Shown here: piece by piece, positions 8,162 through 17,762 of the stretch | Layout of the letters: each line of letters opens with the position of its first letter | Position numbering within the stretch: position 1 is the first letter of the stretch | Source of the DNA: an uncultured Clostridia bacterium | Lineage (GTDB): Bacteria; Bacillota; Clostridia; Peptostreptococcales; Anaerovoracaceae | Direction of reading: 5' to 3' | Assembly: GCA_947302715.1 (NCBI GenBank) | Contig: CAMYVY010000001.1 | Coordinates: forward strand, 62,001 to 126,000 | DNA length: 64,000 nt | Made by a program: the position numbers and the translations under genes | Notes under the pieces: model-generated | Database searches by the model: none | What the model was told of the DNA's origin: nothing | What the model saw: only the letters and a program-made list of their open reading frames with translations

Positions 8162-11100
8162 ATGTATTTTAAAAGATTGGAAATGCAGGGATTCAAATCA
8201 TTTGCGGATCCTGTGGTAATAGATTTTCATGAAGGCATTACCTGCGTGGTCGGACCCAACGGAAGCGGCAAGAGCAATATCAGCGATGCCATTCGTTGGG
8301 TTTTGGGCGAGCAGAGTCCAAAGGCGCTTCGTGGTGGAAAAATGGAAGAAGTCATCTTCGCGGGTACTGCCAGCCGTAAGTCGAGAGGAATGGCCGAGGT
8401 TGTTTTGGTTATAGACAATTCGGAGCGCATTCTCGACATAGACTATAGCGAAGTTGCCATAACGAGAAGAATGTACAGATCCGGTGAAAGCGAATATCTT
8501 ATCAACAACAATCCCTGCAGACTCAGGGATATTCGTGAGCTGATAATGGATACCGGCATCGGCGTTGATGGTTATTCCATAATAGGTCAGGGTAAGATTG
8601 CTGATATCGTAAGCACCAAGCCTGAAGCAAGAAGGGAAATATTTGAGGAAGCTGCCGGTATTGTTATGTATAAGAGCAAGAGGGCAGAAGCGGAAAGAAA
8701 ACTAGAATCCACCTATGCGAATTTGGAACGCGTTAGAGACATCATAGCCGAAATTGAAGGAAGAATAGATAACCTCAGGGAAGACAGCATCAAGGCAAAG
8801 GAATATCTCGAATTAAAGAAGAGATATGAAGAACTTGAGATAAATGTAATACTCAGAAATATAGAGAGTATCGAAGAAAACAGCGAAGTATACAGAAACG
8901 ATGTCGTTAGACTAACCAACGAGATTGAAGAAAAAACAAAGAACCATGAGATTCTGAATGCCAGATATTCGGAACTAAGCGAAAGAAGATCCGTCCTGGA
9001 AAGACTCGCGGGCGAAACCCGTGACAATATCCTTAAACTCGTACAGGAAATAAATGAAATTGATAGTGCGAGCAAACTTTCCGCCGAGAGACTATCCGGA
9101 ATCGAGAAGGAAAGCGGTATTATTAATGCCGATATCGCGATGCTTACCGAGCGCCTTGAGGTGGAAGAAGAAAACCTAAAAAAACTTAAAGAAGAAGAAG
9201 CATCCTTTGATCGTGAAATAGCTTTGGCCAAAGAGACTCTTGATGAAAAAATCATCAAGTATAACGAGGCTGCGGCAACACAGGCATCCATTGCTGCCGA
9301 AGCCGACAGGGAGAGAAGCAAACTCTACGAATTAAACAGCAATCTTGCAACCTGTGACAGCGAAATCAAAGGAATTGACAATATTACCGACAGCTTGACA
9401 AGAAGAAGACTTGAACTCACCGATTTGAGTTCCGAGACTGACAAAATCACAGACGAACTTAAGAATACGGTTAAGGAAAAGACTTCTCTAAGGGAAAGCT
9501 TGGAGGAATCATACGGTAAGTATAATTCGGAAATTGAAGTCTTATCTCAGCGAAAGGATGAAATATCTGCCAAGATAAGACTTGTATCCGAGGAACTTGA
9601 GAGAGACAGAATAGAGCTCAGCAAGGCCGGTGCAAGAAAACGTACAATGGAGGAAATGGAATCCAATTACGATGGATACACCGCAGGTGTTAGAGCTGCA
9701 ATGAAAGCCGGTTTCCAAGGAAACAGAGGCGTTGTTGCCGAACTCATGACAGTGCCAAAAGGCTACGAAATTGCAATCGAAACCGCATTGGGAGGCAAAC
9801 TTCAGAATATTATCTGTGATACGGATGACGATGCAAAGAGGGCAATTAATTACCTTAAAGAGAACAAGGCCGGTCGTGCAACCTTCCTTCCGATAAAGAG
9901 CATAAAGGCGAGGAGAGAAGCCAATGTGGAAGGAATTAGACATGAAGACGGATATATAGATTTAGCCGACAATATAATAAAGTTTGACAATGAACTTAGG
10001 TCCATATATTCTTATTTGCTTGGATTAACAGTCGTCACCAAGGATTTGGACAGTGCAATTGAATTGGCTAAGAAGGGTACTGGACTAAAATTTGTTACCC
10101 TTGAGGGTGAGATCGTAAATGCACAGGGAGCGATAACGGGAGGTGCATTAAAAAACCAAACGGCGAATATTCTGGAAAGGAAAGCTGAAATCAATTCGCT
10201 TTCAGAGAGTATCGAAGCACTCGAGAAGAGCTGCAATGAAAGGGATACTCTCCTTGGTTCCTCTCGAAAGGATTTTGAAGGAATCATCGATGAAGAGCAA
10301 CATCTATCCGCAGAGAAACACAGACTTGAAATCGAAATAAGCGCTCTTTCTTCCGACATAAAGGCTATTACCGATAGTCTTGAGAAGGAGAATCAGAGTG
10401 GTGAACGTTATGTCAACGAAATGAACAGGATAAACGCTCAGCTTGCTGAAGCCGAAGAAATGAGAACTGTTCATAATGATAGAATTACCGAGATCAAAGG
10501 CGAAATCGAATCGATAAACAAGCTGATTGAAGAATCGGGAACAAAAATTGATGTTCAGCGCCAGGAAGTTGAGAAGAGAAGCGAGGAAGTTACCGGGGCG
10601 AGAATTGCGCTGAATGAAATTGAGACCAAGGGTGAATCACAAAAAAGGCTTACCGAAAGAATTGAATCTCAGGTGATGGACTATAGGTCTCAGATGAACG
10701 AAAAAAATGAAGCGCTTGAGAATCTAAAAAAGGAAAAAGAGGACCTCATTAATTCCGCCGCTGAAAGCAGTATCGTAGAATCGAAGCTTGTTGAAAGAGC
10801 AAGCGTTGAGGAAACCCTCGCAAATATTGAAACCGACAGGGATGCGCTTATCGCCGAACTCAAGGAAATAGAAGAGAAACAATCCGGTTCCACGGAACAG
10901 ATAAACAATCTCAGAGATCAGAAATATCAAATTGAGATTAAGTCAACAAGAGGGGAAACCCAATTGGAAACCCTAAAGGAAAAACTTTGGGATGAATTCG
11001 AAGTGACCTTTGCACAAGCTGCCGACATGCGAAAAGACGATTTTGTTTATTCCAGAGCGGTGAAGGAAACCAGAGAGATAAGGAGCAGAATCAGGGAACT

Positions 11101-11707
11101 CGGCGATGTTAATGTTGGAGCCATATCGGAATACGAGCAGGTATCTGAGCGTTATGATTTCCTGACGACCCAAAGAGATGACATAAACAAGGCGAAGAGC
11201 GAACTGGAAACCATAATCGAAGACATGGATAAAACCATCAAGGTTAGATTCAAGGAAAACTTCGATAAGGTTGTTGATAATTTCCAGTCCATTTTCACTG
11301 AACTTTTTGGCGGAGGACAGGCTGAGCTAAGGCTTGAAAATGAGGATGATCCTCTCAATTCAGGAATAGAAATCGTTGCTCAACCACCGGGCAAGAAACT
11401 GCAGAACATCAATCTGATGAGCGGTGGTGAAAAAACGATGACAGCCATTGCGCTTATGTTTGCGGTTCTTAAAACCAAACCGACTCCATTCTGCATTTTG
11501 GATGAGGTCGAAGCGGCCCTTGATGACAATAACATAGATAGATTTGCGAACTATTTGAAAAACTTCAACAATATACAATTCACATTGGTTACCCACCAGA
11601 AGGCGACGATGGAGCACGCCGATGTTCTTTATGGTGTAACTATGCCGGAACACGGAATTTCCAGAATGCTTTCGCTGCGTCTGGGTGACGACTTCGATTT
11701 GGATTAG
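8162..11707 (+). CDS. smc: Chromosome segregation ATPase SMC
   Basis: Condensin core ATPase that organises and separates newly replicated chromosomes with ScpA/ScpB. The 1181 residues follow the SMC layout. Walker A is G-P-N-G-S-G-K-S at 31-38. A long coiled coil follows, then a hinge at about 496-660 containing G-Y-T-A-G-V-R and a G-G-A-L-K-N end, and a returning coiled coil. The ABC signature L-M-S-G-G-E-K-T starts at 1085, and Walker B with the catalytic D-E is at 1114-1115. The start ATG at 8162 is preceded by GGAAAGG. scpA and scpB are not in the window. It is followed after 29 bp by ftsY, a neighbour pair common in Firmicutes. Confidence 0.98.
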   Translation: MYFKRLEMQGFKSFADPVVIDFHEGITCVVGPNGSGKSNISDAIRWVLGEQSPKALRGGKMEEVIFAGTASRKSRGMAEVVLVIDNSERILDIDYSEVAITRRMYRSGESEYLINNNPCRLRDIRELIMDTGIGVDGYSIIGQGKIADIVSTKPEARREIFEEAAGIVMYKSKRAEAERKLESTYANLERVRDIIAEIEGRIDNLREDSIKAKEYLELKKRYEELEINVILRNIESIEENSEVYRNDVVRLTNEIEEKTKNHEILNARYSELSERRSVLERLAGETRDNILKLVQEINEIDSASKLSAERLSGIEKESGIINADIAMLTERLEVEEENLKKLKEEEASFDREIALAKETLDEKIIKYNEAAATQASIAAEADRERSKLYELNSNLATCDSEIKGIDNITDSLTRRRLELTDLSSETDKITDELKNTVKEKTSLRESLEESYGKYNSEIEVLSQRKDEISAKIRLVSEELERDRIELSKAGARKRTMEEMESNYDGYTAGVRAAMKAGFQGNRGVVAELMTVPKGYEIAIETALGGKLQNIICDTDDDAKRAINYLKENKAGRATFLPIKSIKARREANVEGIRHEDGYIDLADNIIKFDNELRSIYSYLLGLTVVTKDLDSAIELAKKGTGLKFVTLEGEIVNAQGAITGGALKNQTANILERKAEINSLSESIEALEKSCNERDTLLGSSRKDFEGIIDEEQHLSAEKHRLEIEISALSSDIKAITDSLEKENQSGERYVNEMNRINAQLAEAEEMRTVHNDRITEIKGEIESINKLIEESGTKIDVQRQEVEKRSEEVTGARIALNEIETKGESQKRLTERIESQVMDYRSQMNEKNEALENLKKEKEDLINSAAESSIVESKLVERASVEETLANIETDRDALIAELKEIEEKQSGSTEQINNLRDQKYQIEIKSTRGETQLETLKEKLWDEFEVTFAQAADMRKDDFVYSRAVKETREIRSRIRELGDVNVGAISEYEQVSERYDFLTTQRDDINKAKSELETIIEDMDKTIKVRFKENFDKVVDNFQSIFTELFGGGQAELRLENEDDPLNSGIEIVAQPPGKKLQNINLMSGGEKTMTAIALMFAVLKTKPTPFCILDEVEAALDDNNIDRFANYLKNFNNIQFTLVTHQKATMEHADVLYGVTMPEHGISRMLSLRLGDDFDLD

Positions 11708-11736
11708 GACTTTAGTAGAAAGACTGGAGGTAAGAA

Positions 11737-12633
11737 ATGCCTGTAATAGAACAAAAAAAGGGATTCTTCGGAAGACTGTCCGAGCGAATTTCAAACGCAT
11801 TAAACGGTTATCAAGAGATTGATGAAAACCTATATGATGAGCTGGAGGAAATACTTATCACTTCGGATATCGGTATGAACACCACCATGCGAATCATGCA
11901 GGATTTGAAGGACCATATTAAATTCAACAATATCAAGGACCCCAATAGAGTTAAAGACTCTCTGGTAAATGTAATCACATGGAGCATCGATAAAGGGGAC
12001 AGGAATAAGCTTACAACCAAGACGCCACTCGTCATACTCATGATAGGAATTAACGGCGGCGGCAAGACGACAACGATCGCAAAGATTGGACATAGGCTTA
12101 AATCACAAGGTAAGACTGTCATGCTTGCGGCTGCCGATACGTTTAGAGCTGCTGCAGGTGAACAGCTTGAAATATGGGGAGACAGGATAGGCGTTAATAC
12201 CGTTAGACACCAGGAAGGAGCAGATCCAGCGGCTGTCATATATGATGCCATTCAATCTGCGAAGGCAAAAAATATCGATGTCCTCATTTGCGATACCGCG
12301 GGACGTCTTCAGACAAAGAGAAATCTCATGGCAGAACTTGAGAAAATGAACAAGATTATCGACAGAGAATATCCGGAAGCAGCAAGGGAGACGCTTTTGG
12401 TATTGGATGCCACAACAGGTAAAAACGCCATTTCACAGGCGAAGGAATTCAATGATGTTGCTGAGATTTCCGGTATTGTTCTAACAAAGCTTGACGGAAC
12501 TGCAAAGGGCGGAATTGCAATTACAGTAACCGATGAATTCAATATACCGATCAAGTTTATTGGTGTTGGTGAAAAAGTCGAGGATCTTCAGGAATTCATT
12601 CCGAGACAGTTTGCAGGTACAATTTTTCAATAG
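11737..12633 (+). CDS. ftsY: Signal recognition particle receptor FtsY
   Basis: SRP GTPase that docks SRP-ribosome complexes to the membrane SecYEG. At 298 residues it has only the N and G domains; the acidic A domain of enterobacterial FtsY is missing, as is normal in Firmicutes. G1 is G-I-N-G-G-G-K-T-T at 104-112, with D-T-A-G-R-L-Q and [11 protein letters not shown] as the later GTPase and SRP-family motifs. The ATG has an excellent GGAGG ribosome-binding site. The absence of the M domain separates it from Ffh. It is in the plsX-rnc-smc-ftsY run, and der starts 23 bp downstream. Confidence 0.97.
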   Translation: MPVIEQKKGFFGRLSERISNALNGYQEIDENLYDELEEILITSDIGMNTTMRIMQDLKDHIKFNNIKDPNRVKDSLVNVITWSIDKGDRNKLTTKTPLVILMIGINGGGKTTTIAKIGHRLKSQGKTVMLAAADTFRAAAGEQLEIWGDRIGVNTVRHQEGADPAAVIYDAIQSAKAKNIDVLICDTAGRLQTKRNLMAELEKMNKIIDREYPEAARETLLVLDATTGKNAISQAKEFNDVAEISGIVLTKLDGTAKGGIAITVTDEFNIPIKFIGVGEKVEDLQEFIPRQFAGTIFQ

Positions 12634-12656
12634 CGATACAGTTGGGGAGTAAGAGG

Positions 12657-13979
12657 ATGAGCAAGCCGATTGTTGCAATTGTGGGAAGACCTAATGTTGG
12701 TAAATCCACTCTCTTTAACAGAATAGTAGGTCGAAGGATAGCCATAGTTGAGGATACTCCTGGTGTTACCAGAGACAGAATATATGCCGAAGCCGAGTGG
12801 CGCGGAGTCTATTTTGATTTGATTGATACTGGAGGAATCGAACCTGACAGCAAGGATATTATTCTGTCACAAATGAGAGAACAGGCACAGATAGCAATGG
12901 ATATGGCAGATGTTATTCTTTTTATAGTTGATGGAAAGGATGGACTTACCTCTGCAGACGAAGAAGTTGCAAACATGCTTAGAAGAACCGGCAAAAAGGT
13001 TATTCTTCTCGTCAACAAGATCGATAGCCCCAATAAGCTTCCTGAAGATTTTTATGATTTTTACGAACTCGGAATTGGCGAACCCATTCCGATTTCTGCT
13101 GCAAATATGACCAACCTGGGTGATGTTCTTGATGAAATTATCGAATCTTTTCCCCAGGGAGAAAGCGAAGATGACGATGCTGTCAAGGTTGCAATTATCG
13201 GAAAGCCAAACGTGGGAAAGTCTTCCCTTGTAAATGCTCTTCTCGATGAGAACAGAGTCATTGTTTCCGATATTGCAGGTACTACCAGAGACTCCATCGA
13301 TACTCCATTGGAGAAGGATGGGGAAAGATTCATTCTAATTGATACAGCGGGAATAAGAAGAAAGAGTAAAGTTAATGAAGATATAGAACGCTTCAGCGTT
13401 CTTAGAGCCGTTGCAAGCATAGAAAGGTGCGATGTTTGCCTTTTGATGATAGACGGAGCCGAAGGACTTACCGAACAGGATAAGAAAATAGCTGGAGTTG
13501 CGCATGAAGCGGGAAAAGGAATAATAGTTGCGGTCAACAAATGGGATCTCGTCGAAAAAGAAACCAATACGATGAGGGATTTCACGCGCAAACTTCAGGC
13601 TGAACTCTTGTTTATGTCATATGCTCCAATCATCTTTATCTCGGCGCTAAAGAATCAGAGACTCGGCGAGGTAATCGAAAAGGTAAAGTATGTTCAGGAG
13701 AAGAGATCGTTTAGGGTGCCAACCGGGCAACTTAACAGCTTGATTTCGGATGCGATGATGATGAATCCGCCACCTTCAGATAAGGGCAAGCGATTAAAAA
13801 TCTATTATGCTTCTCAGATTGGAGAAAAACCGCCACTATTTTCATTTTCCGTCAACAAACGAGAACTCATGCATTTCTCATATGCAAGATATATAGAAAA
13901 TAGAATTAGAGATGCATTCGGATTTGAGGGAACCTCTATCAAATTCGTATTTAGAGAAAAGGGAGAAAAGGGAGAATAG
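12657..13979 (+). CDS. der: Ribosome-associated GTPase Der (EngA)
   Basis: Essential GTPase with two tandem G domains needed for 50S ribosomal subunit assembly. The first P-loop is G-R-P-N-V-G-K-S at 10-17 and the second G-K-P-N-V-G-K-S at about 182-189. Each is followed by a D-T-x-G-I switch II motif and an N-K-x-D specificity motif (V-N-K-I-D and V-N-K-W-D). The C-terminal KH-like domain has the family's [10 protein letters not shown] segment. The ATG at 12657 was chosen over an in-frame TTG 15 bases upstream because GGGGAG lies 7 bases before it. This gives 440 residues, the usual size. plsY starts 5 bp after the stop codon. Confidence 0.97.
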   Translation: MSKPIVAIVGRPNVGKSTLFNRIVGRRIAIVEDTPGVTRDRIYAEAEWRGVYFDLIDTGGIEPDSKDIILSQMREQAQIAMDMADVILFIVDGKDGLTSADEEVANMLRRTGKKVILLVNKIDSPNKLPEDFYDFYELGIGEPIPISAANMTNLGDVLDEIIESFPQGESEDDDAVKVAIIGKPNVGKSSLVNALLDENRVIVSDIAGTTRDSIDTPLEKDGERFILIDTAGIRRKSKVNEDIERFSVLRAVASIERCDVCLLMIDGAEGLTEQDKKIAGVAHEAGKGIIVAVNKWDLVEKETNTMRDFTRKLQAELLFMSYAPIIFISALKNQRLGEVIEKVKYVQEKRSFRVPTGQLNSLISDAMMMNPPPSDKGKRLKIYYASQIGEKPPLFSFSVNKRELMHFSYARYIENRIRDAFGFEGTSIKFVFREKGEKGE

Positions 13980-13983
13980 CTGA

Positions 13984-14721
13984 ATGAAAACACTTGCGAT
14001 AACTCTTGTCATTCTGGCGATATATGCATATATTATGGGTAATTTCTCGCCTGCTACCTTGATTGCAGCTGCCAGTGGCCACAATATAAAGAAAGAGGGA
14101 AGCGGGAATGCCGGAACTACAAATGTACTCAGGGTTGTAGGCAAAAAGGCCGCCTTGATTACCTTGATAATAGATGTTACCAAAGGATTTGTTGCAACGA
14201 GGATAGGATTTCTTCTAACTCTTCAGGTTTTTAACTTTAATGATAACAAGAATGTCATGGTACTTTTTTATGCTATCGTTGCAAGTGGTCTCTGCGGTCT
14301 TGGAGTATTCCTTGGTCATGTATGGCCGATTATCTTGGATTTTCAAGGGGGAAAGGGAGTCGCAACCGCGCTTGGTGTACTCCTTGCGACCAATTGGAAA
14401 ACTGCGCTGATCTGCCTCGGGGCATTTCTCTTGGTAGTTATTTTAACAAGAATGGTTTCTCTTGGATCCATTGTTGCGGCAATTTGCTTTAGCTTTCTTT
14501 TCGCGGTGCAAATTCTAATTACCGGTAATCTTCTGCCGGGAGGAAAGGACATTGATTGGGGAGCATATAGCGTTTCCTTGGCCGGAAAGATGCTTATTCT
14601 TTTACCTTATATTATCATGGTAGTTGTTCTGATATACAAACACAAAGATAATATTGGCAGAATAATAAAGGGAGAGGAAAACAAAATAAGCTTTAGCGGA
14701 AAAGCAAGACAAACCGAATAA
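13984..14721 (+). CDS. plsY: Acyl-phosphate:glycerol-3-phosphate acyltransferase PlsY
   Basis: Integral membrane enzyme transferring the acyl group from PlsX-made acyl-phosphate to glycerol-3-phosphate, giving lysophosphatidate. All three family motifs are present: G-S-G-N-A-G-T-T-N-V-L-R near residue 40-51, G-H-V-W-P ... G-G-K-G-V-A-T in the middle, and a C-terminal Y-K-H-K-D-N-I-G-R-I-I-K-G-E. Several hydrophobic segments fit the usual 5-7-span topology. At 245 residues it is slightly longer than typical (about 200), with extra loop sequence before the last span. It starts 5 bp after der, so probably shares its transcript. A second, degenerate copy follows at 14779. Confidence 0.95.
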   Translation: MKTLAITLVILAIYAYIMGNFSPATLIAAASGHNIKKEGSGNAGTTNVLRVVGKKAALITLIIDVTKGFVATRIGFLLTLQVFNFNDNKNVMVLFYAIVASGLCGLGVFLGHVWPIILDFQGGKGVATALGVLLATNWKTALICLGAFLLVVILTRMVSLGSIVAAICFSFLFAVQILITGNLLPGGKDIDWGAYSVSLAGKMLILLPYIIMVVVLIYKHKDNIGRIIKGEENKISFSGKARQTE

Positions 14722-14778
14722 TTCGAGTTATAATATATATGATTTATTAATTATAATAAATTTTGGGGGAGAATAGTT

Positions 14779-15504
14779 TTGACACTCATCTTACTTGAAA
14801 CATTGATTGCTATACTCGCCTATCTGATAGGCAATGTGTCACCTGCCGTTATAATGGCAAGAGTCGATGGCTATGATGATAGTGCCGGAGAAGTCCATGC
14901 CGGCACATTAAACGCTCTTGAAACTCTCGGACCAAAGGCAGCCCTTATCACTTTGATTGTAGATATCGGTAAGGGCTTCATCGCCACAAGACTTGGTTAT
15001 GATTTAATGATACTCCTTATTAGTGCAACGGCAGTATCTCAGGGCGTTATGTTTATCGAGCACATCTACCTTGTTTCGGCGTGGTGTGCCTTTGCTGTCG
15101 TAGTTGGGCATGTATGGCCAATTCTGCTCAAATTTAGAGGCGGGAAAGGTGTGGCAACTTCATTCGGAGCGGTATTGGCTACGAATTGGAAGCTTGCTTT
15201 TTTCTGCATAGTAATCTTTGTTTTGGTAGTAGGAATATCAAGAATAGTAACCCTGGGTTCCATAATGTCTGCGCTGTCATATGTTGTTTTATACATCAAG
15301 GAATCCATTAGAATAGCCAGAAGCATAGAAATTGAAGGCGCCAGCGATGAATATTATCTCAGGGCCGGAATCAGGTTCTGGATTAGAACGATACCGTTCA
15401 TACTCATCGTAATTATCATAGTTTATAGACACAAGGATAATATAAAGAGAATTATTCAAGGAAAGGAAAAACCTATAGATTTGGATTTTGATTCATATTT
15501 CTAA
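14779..15504 (+). CDS. PlsY-like membrane protein, divergent tandem paralogue
   Basis: A 241-residue membrane protein homologous along its whole length to the PlsY just upstream. The second motif (G-H-V-W-P then F-R-G-G-K-G-V-A-T) and third motif (Y-R-H-K-D-N-I-K-R-I-I-Q-G-K-E) are kept. The first motif is changed: G-S-G-N-A-G-T-T-N-V-L-R is replaced by A-G-E-V-H-A-G-T-L-N-A-L-E, losing the G-S-G-N turn and the arginine. That loop is thought to bind phosphate in PlsY, so the protein may have altered substrate use, lost catalysis or a regulatory role. The start is TTG behind a strong GGGGGAG site. The two genes lie 57 bp apart, consistent with a tandem duplication followed by divergence. Confidence 0.85.
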   Translation: MTLILLETLIAILAYLIGNVSPAVIMARVDGYDDSAGEVHAGTLNALETLGPKAALITLIVDIGKGFIATRLGYDLMILLISATAVSQGVMFIEHIYLVSAWCAFAVVVGHVWPILLKFRGGKGVATSFGAVLATNWKLAFFCIVIFVLVVGISRIVTLGSIMSALSYVVLYIKESIRIARSIEIEGASDEYYLRAGIRFWIRTIPFILIVIIIVYRHKDNIKRIIQGKEKPIDLDFDSYF

Positions 15505-15520
15505 ATCATAAAAAATAAAG

Positions 15521-16888
15521 ATGACAGAACTAAAAGGAAAAAGCTTTCACATCACAACCTTTGGATGCCAAATGAACGAACATGATTCAGAGATTATGGC
15601 AGGACTCTTAAATGAAAAGGGTTTATCGAGGGTTGATGATGTAAAGGATGCCAAGATTGAAATATTGAACACGTGCAGTGTTCGTGAAAATGCGGATAAG
15701 AGGTTCTTCGGAACCTTGGGTCAGTTAAAAAATCGTCACGAAAAAGAGAACGATTTTTTAGTTTGCGTATGTGGATGTATGATGCAACAGCAAAGCGTAA
15801 TCGATACGCTTAAATCAAAATATCCCTGGGTGGATATTGTTTTTGGAACTCATAATCTCCATACGCTTCCCGAACTCTTGGAAAAGGTCACTCAGGAAAA
15901 ATCAAGGATTATAGACATATGGCCGGATACGGATGTGATAGCAGAGGACCTTCCTGCGGAAAGGCTTTTTAAACACAAAGCCTTGGTTAATATCATGTTC
16001 GGATGCAATAATTTCTGTACATACTGCATTGTTCCATATACCAGGGGACGAGAAAAAAGCAGAACTCCGGAAGCCATTATAAGGGAGATAGAAGGACTCG
16101 CTTCGGATGGAGTTAAGGAAATAATGCTTTTAGGACAAAACGTCAATTCATACAAAGGCATCCCTGAAGACGGCTCTTTGGGCTGCATGGACTTTGCAGG
16201 ACTCATTCATAAAATCAATGACATCGACGGAATAGAGAGAATTAGATTCATGACATCCCATCCCAAGGACTTGTCGGATAATCTAATTAAGGCATTTTCT
16301 GAATGCGATAAGCTCTGCAAAAACATCCATCTTCCCGTTCAGGCCGGTTCGAATAATGTTCTAAAACGCATGAATAGGGTATATACCAAAGAACACTATC
16401 TTGATCTTATTGATAAACTTAGAAACGCGGTACCCGATATTACCATTTCGACGGATATTATAGTTGGTTTTCCCGGCGAAACGGAGGACGATTTCAATGA
16501 GACGCTTTCTCTCGTGAACGAGGTTCAATATGACTCTGCATTTACCTTCCTCTATTCGGTGAGACATGGTACACCTGCTGAAAAATTTGAGGATCAAATT
16601 CCCGAGGAAGTAAAACATGAGCGTTTCAATCGACTGGTGGATGCGGTGAATTCAATCAGCGAAAAAAAGAATGCCGAGTATTTGGGGAAGATAGAAAAGG
16701 TACTCGTGGAAGGAGTCAGCAAAAACAACCCCTTTGCTCTTTCGGGAAGAACCGACGGATTTAAACTTGTGAACTTTTCAACCAAGGATACTCCGTTTGA
16801 GAAGTCTGCTGATGACTTAATTGGCAAAACAATAGATATTGAAATTACAGGAACAAAAACATTTAGTCTGGAAGGACGGATCGTATAA
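15521..16888 (+). CDS. miaB: tRNA-2-methylthio-N6-isopentenyladenosine synthase MiaB
   Basis: Radical-SAM methylthiotransferase that adds a methylthio group to i6A37 of tRNAs reading UNN codons. It acts after MiaA, which is encoded at 53967 in this window. The N-terminal UPF0004 domain has T-F-G-C-Q-M-N and cysteines for the second [4Fe-4S] cluster (N-T-C-S-V-R; C-G-C-M). The radical-SAM cluster motif is C-N-N-F-C-T-Y-C followed by P-Y-T-R-G-R-E-K-S-R, which is specific for MiaB rather than RimO or MtaB. A TRAM domain forms the C-terminus. The length of 455 residues is typical. The ribosome-binding site is weak. The next gene starts 2 bp after its stop. Confidence 0.96.
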   Translation: MTELKGKSFHITTFGCQMNEHDSEIMAGLLNEKGLSRVDDVKDAKIEILNTCSVRENADKRFFGTLGQLKNRHEKENDFLVCVCGCMMQQQSVIDTLKSKYPWVDIVFGTHNLHTLPELLEKVTQEKSRIIDIWPDTDVIAEDLPAERLFKHKALVNIMFGCNNFCTYCIVPYTRGREKSRTPEAIIREIEGLASDGVKEIMLLGQNVNSYKGIPEDGSLGCMDFAGLIHKINDIDGIERIRFMTSHPKDLSDNLIKAFSECDKLCKNIHLPVQAGSNNVLKRMNRVYTKEHYLDLIDKLRNAVPDITISTDIIVGFPGETEDDFNETLSLVNEVQYDSAFTFLYSVRHGTPAEKFEDQIPEEVKHERFNRLVDAVNSISEKKNAEYLGKIEKVLVEGVSKNNPFALSGRTDGFKLVNFSTKDTPFEKSADDLIGKTIDIEITGTKTFSLEGRIV

Positions 16889-16890
16889 AG

Positions 16891-17613
16891 GTGAATTCAA
16901 GAAGAAATATTAATCCAATGATTATGATGATTATTCTCCTGGTCGTCTTGAGATTTGTCAGAGGAGGAATGGGGGATCCTGTAAGCTGGATCACCACTCA
17001 TCTTTTGATGCTTCCGGCTATTTTGATAGGTCTCTCTTTACACGAATTTGGACATGCAATCGTTTCCGATAAACTCGGAGATCCAACTCCAAGAAATCAG
17101 GGAAGAGTGACTATCAATCCGATAGCTCACGTTGATCCTATGGGACTTCTCTGCCTCATCTTTGCCGGCTTTGGTTGGGGAATCCCCGTTCAAGTTAATC
17201 CAAGCTACTATAAGCATAGGAGGCGTGATGAAGCGCTGGTTGCCATAGCGGGAGTAACGATGAATTTTATCATTGCTCTTACTTCAACAATCATTTTAAA
17301 GCTCATAATAACTTTTGGAAGCAATTCATTTCTATATTCCACCATTGGAGATGTAGTCGTGGATATATTTCAATACATGATATCTATAAATGTTGTGCTC
17401 ATGGTATTTAATCTACTGCCGATTCCGCCGCTCGACGGATTCAATCTGATAACGCAGATTTTCGACCTCTCAAAATACAGTTGGTATCATGCGCTTTATT
17501 CCAGAGGTGGGCTCATACTCATGATTCTTATTCTATTCGGTGGAACAAGCTTTATACTTTCACCTGCTGTTAATGCCATTTATGGGCTTTTCATAAAGTT
17601 GCTTACGCTATGA
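16891..17613 (+). CDS. Site-2 protease family (M50) membrane metalloprotease, YwhC-like
   Basis: Predicted intramembrane zinc metalloprotease of 240 residues. The zinc motif H-E-F-G-H is at about 51-55 within a membrane segment, and the second metal-ligand motif N-L-L-P-I-P-P-L-D-G lies near residue 180. Four or five hydrophobic spans are visible and there is no PDZ domain, matching the short YwhC/SpoIVFB-type group rather than RseP. The substrate is unknown. The start is GTG 2 bp after miaB, with a GGAAGGACGGA site inside the miaB coding end, so the two are translationally linked. It ends the operon before the clpB promoter region. Confidence 0.88.
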   Translation: MNSRRNINPMIMMIILLVVLRFVRGGMGDPVSWITTHLLMLPAILIGLSLHEFGHAIVSDKLGDPTPRNQGRVTINPIAHVDPMGLLCLIFAGFGWGIPVQVNPSYYKHRRRDEALVAIAGVTMNFIIALTSTIILKLIITFGSNSFLYSTIGDVVVDIFQYMISINVVLMVFNLLPIPPLDGFNLITQIFDLSKYSWYHALYSRGGLILMILILFGGTSFILSPAVNAIYGLFIKLLTL

Positions 17614-17633
17614 TTAATTCTGTATAAGACAGT

Positions 17634-17639
17634 TATAAT
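17634..17639 (+). promoter_or_regulatory. Possible -10 element upstream of clpB
   Basis: A perfect TATAAT lies 28 bp before the CIRCE element, as expected for a heat-shock promoter with the operator in the early transcribed region. The -35 match is poor, so the assignment is tentative. Confidence 0.35.
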
Positions 17640-17667
17640 GCGAGAATATTATTAAGTTTATTAAATT

Positions 17668-17694
17668 TTAGCACTCTCTCTTGAAGAGTGCTAA
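17668..17694 (+). promoter_or_regulatory. CIRCE operator (HrcA-binding site)
   Basis: TTAGCACTC-N9-GAGTGCTAA matches the CIRCE consensus without a mismatch. It lies 68 bp before clpB and predicts repression by HrcA, released on heat or unfolded-protein stress. The T-run that follows could also let the hairpin act weakly as a terminator. Confidence 0.97.
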
Positions 17695-17762
17695 TTTTTT
17701 TGTTATATTGACTCGGGTAGGGGTATATAAGACTTGGAAAGTTCATAGAAAGGGGTGCTTAT

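Noticed and set aside
14722..14778. AT-rich palindromic stretch between the plsY genes as a promoter
   Set aside because: TATAAT-like sequences are present but no -35 at suitable spacing; AT richness alone explains it.
17708..17730. TTGACT ... TATATA as the clpB promoter
   Set aside because: The spacing between the two hexamers is only 10 bp, too short for sigma-A, and it lies downstream of the CIRCE element.
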